From Psychrobacter immobilis (lineage in GTDB: Bacteria; Pseudomonadota; Gammaproteobacteria; Pseudomonadales; Moraxellaceae), in assembly GCF_904846175.1 (NCBI RefSeq), contig NZ_CAJGZM010000007.1:62001-126000 (forward strand): a DNA stretch of 64,000 nucleotides, written 5' to 3'. The position numbers and the translations under genes were made by a program. Shown one piece after another: positions 59,673-64,000 of this stretch; position 1 is the stretch's first letter; the number at the start of each line of letters is the position of its first letter. A model generated the notes under the pieces. That model searched no databases. It saw only the letters and a list, made by a program, of their open reading frames with translations, and was not told the origin of the DNA.

Positions 59673-60656
59673 TTATTTATCAGTATAATTTACATGCAGA
59701 TTCTTAACATACTCGACTTCATTTTTGCTACCAAGTACCACAGGCACACGTTGGTGAATATCAGTTGGTGCTATATCCAAGATACGATTGACTGCGTCAG
59801 TAGCAGCACCGCCTGCACGCTCAATGAGTAAGCTCATCGGATTGGCCTCATACATGAGGCGTAACTTGCCCGCTTTATTCGCATATTTTGTATCAAATGG
59901 ATAAGTGAAAATCCCGCCACGGCAAAGAATACGATGTACATCGCCGACCATCGCCGCCACCCAGCGGGTATTGAAATCGCGACTACGAACACCAGTTTTG
60001 CCAGCGATGAGTTCGTCGATATACTGCTGCATCGGCGCGCGCCAGTAGCGATAGTTTGACGCATTGATAGCGTATTCACTGGTATCAGCATCGATGGTGA
60101 CATTTTCTTCTATCAGCACATACTCATTGGTATCAGGGTCTAAGCTAAACATCACGACATTATCGGCGATGGTCAGCGCCAATACCGTAGAGGTACCATA
60201 TAATAAATAACCGGCGGCTAACTGTTGATTACCAGCTTGTAAGAAGTCGCTATTTTTACTGATTTGACCTTGGCGTTGGTACGGTAAAATAGAGAAGATC
60301 GTACCGACAGCCATATTAATATCGATATTTGATGAGCCGTCAAGTGGGTCGAACAATACCAGTAAACTACCATCAGCATTGGCAGGGGTGGCATCATCGA
60401 GCTCTTCTGAAGCGACACCCGCACAATGGCTGTTTTTTGCCAACGCATCTAATAATAAATCGTTAGCTAATACGTCGAGTTTTTTCTGCTCTTCACCTTG
60501 AACATTTTGATTGCCCGCTTCGCCAAGAATATCTGCTAGCGCGCCTTTTCTCAGTAATTGCGAAATGGTCTTACCGACATCAGTCACGGTAGTAATCACG
60601 TCATTTAGGGCAGGGTTGCTGGCATGAGCGTCTAGGTAGTTTGCTAAGGTTTTCAT
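59673..60656 (-). CDS. fbp: Fructose-1,6-bisphosphatase class I
   Basis: Gluconeogenic hydrolysis of fructose-1,6-bisphosphate. 327 residues, cytoplasmic. The metal site [20 protein letters not shown] (about 99-118), KGGIFTYP-equivalent [30 protein letters not shown] and [11 protein letters not shown] are intact. AGGA lies 10 bases before the ATG. It supports growth on acetate or amino acids, typical of Psychrobacter, though that is inference. Confidence 0.97.
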   Translation of the reverse strand: MKTLANYLDAHASNPALNDVITTVTDVGKTISQLLRKGALADILGEAGNQNVQGEEQKKLDVLANDLLLDALAKNSHCAGVASEELDDATPANADGSLLVLFDPLDGSSNIDINMAVGTIFSILPYQRQGQISKNSDFLQAGNQQLAAGYLLYGTSTVLALTIADNVVMFSLDPDTNEYVLIEENVTIDADTSEYAINASNYRYWRAPMQQYIDELIAGKTGVRSRDFNTRWVAAMVGDVHRILCRGGIFTYPFDTKYANKAGKLRLMYEANPMSLLIERAGGAATDAVNRILDIAPTDIHQRVPVVLGSKNEVEYVKNLHVNYTDK

Positions 60657-61086
60657 AATGGTTCCTGATAAAAGCTATTAAAATGAATGTTTTTAAAATT
60701 GAGGCAAGTGAGGGTAAAGAGTATATAAAGGTTTGAGAAGTCTTTTAGGTCACACTTAATGGCATGAAATCTGGTAAATTTTTAAATACCCCGCAAGGCA
60801 TCTTTGTCCTGACCACAAAATCAGCTACACTAGCGCTATTATTATTTATTTATCGTTTGGCTAAGCGGATTTCTAATGGTGATTTTAACAAGTCTACGGC
60901 TATTGCCCAAAAAGAGGACAAAGACGTCTGTTTTTACGGCGTTATGTCTGTCATTGCCATAGGTGTAAATTGTAGCAAATAAGTGCCGAAATGTCCTTGT
61001 CTCCGTGCTTATCGACCATAAATCGCCAAAAAACGCATAAATGATGCTTAGCAAATCATATAAACCAACAATAAAGACCTGCCATT
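60657..61086 (+). other. Intergenic region between fbp and pyrB
   Basis: 430 bases. A 72-codon plus-strand frame (60764-60982) and an overlapping minus-strand frame lack ribosome binding sites and family resemblance, so I do not call them. No clear promoter or attenuator for pyrB was found. Confidence 0.5.
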
Positions 61087-62160
61087 ATGCCAAATTCTAC
61101 CGATAGCCGCTCAACCCAGACAGTCTCGCCAACGGATTATGCTAAATTCGACCCTGATACCATTCATGAGAAACTGGATGCGTCGTTGAGTCGTCCGCAG
61201 CTGAATGCTGATGGTAGCATTCGCCATTTTTTGGGTGTGGAAGGTCTTAATAAAGCGCAATTACAATCAATTATTGCCAAAGCTGAGTCGTTTTTTGATG
61301 ATAATGGGCAACTGATTAACCGCCCTGAGCTTGAAGGCTATACGGTGATGAATTTGTTTTTTGAACCATCGACGCGTACCCGTACCACTTTTGAAGTCGC
61401 GGAAAAGCGTCTCGGTGCCAATGTCTTAAACATCGATATCGAGCGCTCTAGTACCAAAAAAGGTGAAAGCTTGCGCGACACCTTGTGGAATCTACAAGCG
61501 ATGACGGCAGATATCTTTGTGGTACGGCATTCAGCGTCGGGCGCTGCTCATTTCATGGCCACAGAAGTAACACCAGATATTGCCATTATTAATGGCGGTG
61601 ATGGCTGGCATGCGCATCCAACGCAAGGGATGCTTGATATGCTGACCATTCATCGTGAAGCGCCGCGACCATTTGAAGAGTTGTCAGTGGCTATCGTCGG
61701 TGATATTAAGCATTCACGGGTTGCACGCTCAGATATCAGTGCCCTACAAACCTTGGGTGTAAAAGACATCCGCGTCTGCGCGCCGCGTACTTTGTTACCG
61801 AAAGGTATTGAGCGTTTCGGCGTACAAGTCTATGAAGATATGAATGACTGTGTCACGGACTGTGATGTCATTATGGGATTAAGAATACAAAATGAGCGCA
61901 TTGGCTCGCCGCTGCTGGCGTCATCGAGTGAATATTATAAACACTATGGTATTACACCAGAGCGCATGGCATTGGCTAAGCCTGATGCCTTGGTGATGCA
62001 TCCAGGGCCGATGAACCGTGGGGTTGAGATTGCCTCAAGCGTCGCCGATGGTGTGCAATCTGTGATTTTAAAGCAGGTAAATAACGGTATCGCTATTCGT
62101 ATGGCTGTGTTGTCACTGGCAATGGAAGGTCAGCGCGCTCATCAAGCCGCAAGTAAGTAA
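61087..62160 (+). CDS. pyrB: Aspartate carbamoyltransferase catalytic subunit
   Basis: First committed step of pyrimidine synthesis: carbamoyl phosphate plus aspartate to carbamoylaspartate. 357 residues; phosphate loop [13 protein letters not shown] (about 90-102), [44 protein letters not shown] and [12 protein letters not shown]. It matches the long Pseudomonas-type (class A) enzyme with an N-terminal extension of about 45 residues. That class works as a dodecamer with an inactive dihydroorotase-like PyrC', encoded next door. There is no pyrI. AAAGA lies about 10 bases upstream. Confidence 0.97.
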   Translation: MPNSTDSRSTQTVSPTDYAKFDPDTIHEKLDASLSRPQLNADGSIRHFLGVEGLNKAQLQSIIAKAESFFDDNGQLINRPELEGYTVMNLFFEPSTRTRTTFEVAEKRLGANVLNIDIERSSTKKGESLRDTLWNLQAMTADIFVVRHSASGAAHFMATEVTPDIAIINGGDGWHAHPTQGMLDMLTIHREAPRPFEELSVAIVGDIKHSRVARSDISALQTLGVKDIRVCAPRTLLPKGIERFGVQVYEDMNDCVTDCDVIMGLRIQNERIGSPLLASSSEYYKHYGITPERMALAKPDALVMHPGPMNRGVEIASSVADGVQSVILKQVNNGIAIRMAVLSLAMEGQRAHQAASK

Positions 62161-62220
62161 ACCTCTGCCACGCTGCTTTATATTTATTTATCCCATTTTA
62201 TTGATACGGTAATAACGCTC

Positions 62221-63432
62221 ATGACCACTATGTTAAATACGGATGCACCGATAATTAACCATCTTCCTCAAGCATTTAAAGACTCATTACCAAATGCTGC
62301 AACAGATAAATTAGCTGCAGTTGCAGCGGGCCGTGAAATGTGGCTGCTACCGCCATTAGTTGATTTATGCGCGCGCCTACGTGAGCCGGGGCAACAACAA
62401 CACGGCACTTTAGAGTCAGAAGGGCGCGCTGCCCGTGGCAATGGTTTTTTGCATGTGGTGATTCCGCCTGATACCAATCCTATTTTAGAAAACGGCTCGC
62501 TGTTAAAAGGTTTACGCGAGCGTGCGCTTGATGATGGCGGTATTTATTTGCATATTTTAGGTGCGTTGACAGAAGGACTTCGAGGAGAGAATCCATCCAA
62601 TATTGCTGGTCTTAAAAAAGGCGGCTGTATTGCGGTCTCTAACGCGCGTCGCCCTTTTCGCAATGACTTAGTGTTACTGCGCACACTGGAATATGCGGCT
62701 ACTTTTAATATGAAAGTATTCTTTTATCCTGACGAGCCAAGTCTATCTGGTGACGGAGTGGCACATGAAGGCTATATCGCGTCATATCATGGTTTGCAAG
62801 GGATTCCTTGGATTGCAGAAACGGTTGCTTTGTCAACGCAGTTATTAATGGTGGAAGAAACTGGTATCGCGGCGCATTTTAGCCAGTTATCTTGTAAGTC
62901 TTCGATTGAGCTGATGCGCTGGGCGAAAGACAAAGGTTTGCCAGTGACTTGTGATGTAGCGATGCATCAGCTGTACTTAACCGATGATAATTTAAAAGGC
63001 TTTAATGCCCAAGCTTATGTACTACCACCGCTGCGTAGTAATACCGATCAGCAAGCTATCCGCCGTGGTTTAAAAGACGGCACTATTGATGCCATTTGCA
63101 GTCATCATGAGCCGCTAAATAGTACCGCTAAAAAGGCACCGTTTGCTGAAAGTACGCCCGGTATCTCAAACTTTGATACGTTTATGGCGCTGGCATGTCA
63201 GCTAGTACGTGATGAGGTATTAACGCTTGAGCAGTTGGTCGATAAAATCTGCCTTAATCCGGCAAACATCGCAGGTATTAGCGAGCAGTATGAAAATATC
63301 GGCGGCGCCGTGTTGGTCGATCCAAATCTTGAGTGGCAAGTGACCACAGAATCCATGCTGTCAAATGGTAAAAATACGCCATTCTTCAATGAGCAGTTGC
63401 AAGGGCGTGTGGTGGAGACTTTCTTTGGCTAA
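62221..63432 (+). CDS. pyrC': Dihydroorotase-like, catalytically inactive PyrC' subunit
   Basis: 403 residues with a dihydroorotase fold, adjacent to pyrB. The metal-binding His-x-His motif is replaced: LPPLVDLCARLREPGQ has Cys50 and Arg52 in its place while the following REPGQ is kept. The catalytic Asp motif (usually TDHAPH) reads CSHHEPL (about 292-298), lacking the Asp. In Pseudomonas such a PyrC' is needed structurally for ATCase activity; I infer the same here. A true dihydroorotase must be elsewhere. Starts 60 bases after pyrB, with a weak ribosome binding site; ATG 62230 is an alternative. Confidence 0.92.
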   Translation: MTTMLNTDAPIINHLPQAFKDSLPNAATDKLAAVAAGREMWLLPPLVDLCARLREPGQQQHGTLESEGRAARGNGFLHVVIPPDTNPILENGSLLKGLRERALDDGGIYLHILGALTEGLRGENPSNIAGLKKGGCIAVSNARRPFRNDLVLLRTLEYAATFNMKVFFYPDEPSLSGDGVAHEGYIASYHGLQGIPWIAETVALSTQLLMVEETGIAAHFSQLSCKSSIELMRWAKDKGLPVTCDVAMHQLYLTDDNLKGFNAQAYVLPPLRSNTDQQAIRRGLKDGTIDAICSHHEPLNSTAKKAPFAESTPGISNFDTFMALACQLVRDEVLTLEQLVDKICLNPANIAGISEQYENIGGAVLVDPNLEWQVTTESMLSNGKNTPFFNEQLQGRVVETFFG

Positions 63433-63982
63433 TTTGCCTAGGCAGGATGATAAGCTGCAACCATCCTCGAAGGATAACGACCAAGATTTAACCAGCCAGC
63501 AGCATACACCGCTCAGTGGCGTTAGTACCTCTAGCGAATCTATTAAAGCAGTCGCAATATATGAAGTGGTCAAAGGCGTCGGTGCGTTATTAGGGGCGGG
63601 GGCTTTATGGTCATGGCATAGCGACCTTGAGCATTGGCTAACGACAGCGACCGCTTCTTGGCAACAAACCTTTGGGCAGCTACTGGCACCGCAAGTTGAT
63701 AGTGCAGTGCGTATAGCCCAGCAGGCAAGCAAAAATTGGCCAGTATTCTTGTTAATAATTTTTGCTTATGCCAGTTTGCGCTTTCTTGAAGCCTATGGTT
63801 TGTGGCAAGACAAAACCTGGGCGTATTGGTTTGGGGTATTAGGCTACGGGATATTTATTCCTATTGAGATTTACTATCTGTTTGCTAGCCCATTTGACTG
63901 GTTTAAACTTGCCATCTTGGTATCAAATATTATTATAGTCATCGTGGTTTATCGCAATATGAAGCGCAAGGGTTTGATATAA
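63425..63982 (+). CDS. DUF2127 family membrane protein
   Basis: 185 residues from TTG 63425, which has GGTGGAG 6-8 bases upstream and overlaps the pyrC' end by 8 bases; other starts upstream lie deep inside pyrC'. A polar N-terminus (about 1-40) is followed by hydrophobic segments near 43-61, 108-124, 134-153 and 160-176, with the DUF2127-like pattern AIYEVVKGVGALLGAGALW (about 43-61) and ASLRFLEAYGLWQDKTWAYW (about 121-140). Function unknown. Position after pyrC' suggests cotranscription only by proximity. Confidence 0.8.
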   Translation: MANLPRQDDKLQPSSKDNDQDLTSQQHTPLSGVSTSSESIKAVAIYEVVKGVGALLGAGALWSWHSDLEHWLTTATASWQQTFGQLLAPQVDSAVRIAQQASKNWPVFLLIIFAYASLRFLEAYGLWQDKTWAYWFGVLGYGIFIPIEIYYLFASPFDWFKLAILVSNIIIVIVVYRNMKRKGLI

Positions 63983-64000
63983 CTAGGCTGTTATACAAAC

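Noticed and set aside
60764..60982. 72-codon plus-strand frame between fbp and pyrB
   Set aside because: No ribosome binding site, no family resemblance, and an overlapping frame on the other strand of similar length; probably chance.

Overview
The window reads as a single chromosomal stretch of a gammaproteobacterium of the family Moraxellaceae, most probably Psychrobacter. I base this on protein-level resemblance and gene order: trpF-trpB-trpA-accD-folC-SPOR, gatCAB divergent from mreBCD-maf-rng, a contiguous S10/spc/alpha ribosomal block, yceD-rpmF-fabD-fabG-acpP with no plsX/fabH between, and a Pseudomonas-type pyrB-pyrC' pair. The DNA is moderately AT-rich and intergenic regions are long. 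No database search was possible, so the genus is an inference.

Layout. 0.2-1.4 kb: a DUF4230 membrane protein and a small look-alike of its anchor. 1.5-3.1 kb: a photolyase (minus). 3.3-10.8 kb: trpF, trpB, trpA (end of tryptophan synthesis), accD (fatty acid synthesis), folC (folate) and a LysM/SPOR envelope protein. 11.1-13.0 kb: DUF2726, DUF1853 and a YdhR-like protein. 13.07-14.20 kb: a small AT-rich island with one orphan gene, bracketed by two identical terminator hairpins and abutting a tRNA-Pro(GGG) gene; this is the most unusual spot in the window. 14.4-17.8 kb (minus): gatC-gatA-gatB, the tRNA-dependent amidotransferase. 18.4-24 kb: mreB, mreC, mreD, maf and rng (cell shape, nucleotide hygiene, RNA processing). 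24.1-38.6 kb: 28 ribosomal/secretion/RNA polymerase genes from rpsJ to rplQ, ending in a strong terminator. 38.6-40.2 kb (minus): yciO and epmC. 40.4-44.2 kb: yceD, rpmF, fabD, fabG, acpP. 44.5-48.9 kb: kbp, queG (minus), nnr, a DUF4124 protein (minus). 49.7-53.2 kb: ilvI, ilvH, ilvC (branched-chain amino acids). 53.6-57.1 kb: a small membrane protein, a cold-shock protein with a long leader, etfB and etfA. 57.4-60.7 kb: a JmjC/cupin-like putative oxygenase, a SpoU rRNA/tRNA methyltransferase and fbp (both minus). 61.1-64.0 kb: pyrB, a catalytically dead pyrC' and a DUF2127 membrane protein.

Most of the window is housekeeping. The genes group by function: protein synthesis (ribosomal block, gatCAB, tRNA-Pro, epmC, queG, yciO, SpoU methylase), envelope and shape (mreBCD, SPOR, kbp, acc/fab genes), amino acid and pyrimidine synthesis (trp, ilv, pyr) and energy metabolism (etf, fbp, nnr). 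I see no CRISPR array, insertion sequence, prophage or complete defence system. The noteworthy non-coding material is a set of short tandem repeats in intergenic gaps, several perfect hairpins, a long leader before rpsJ and a terminator-like hairpin in the mreB leader.
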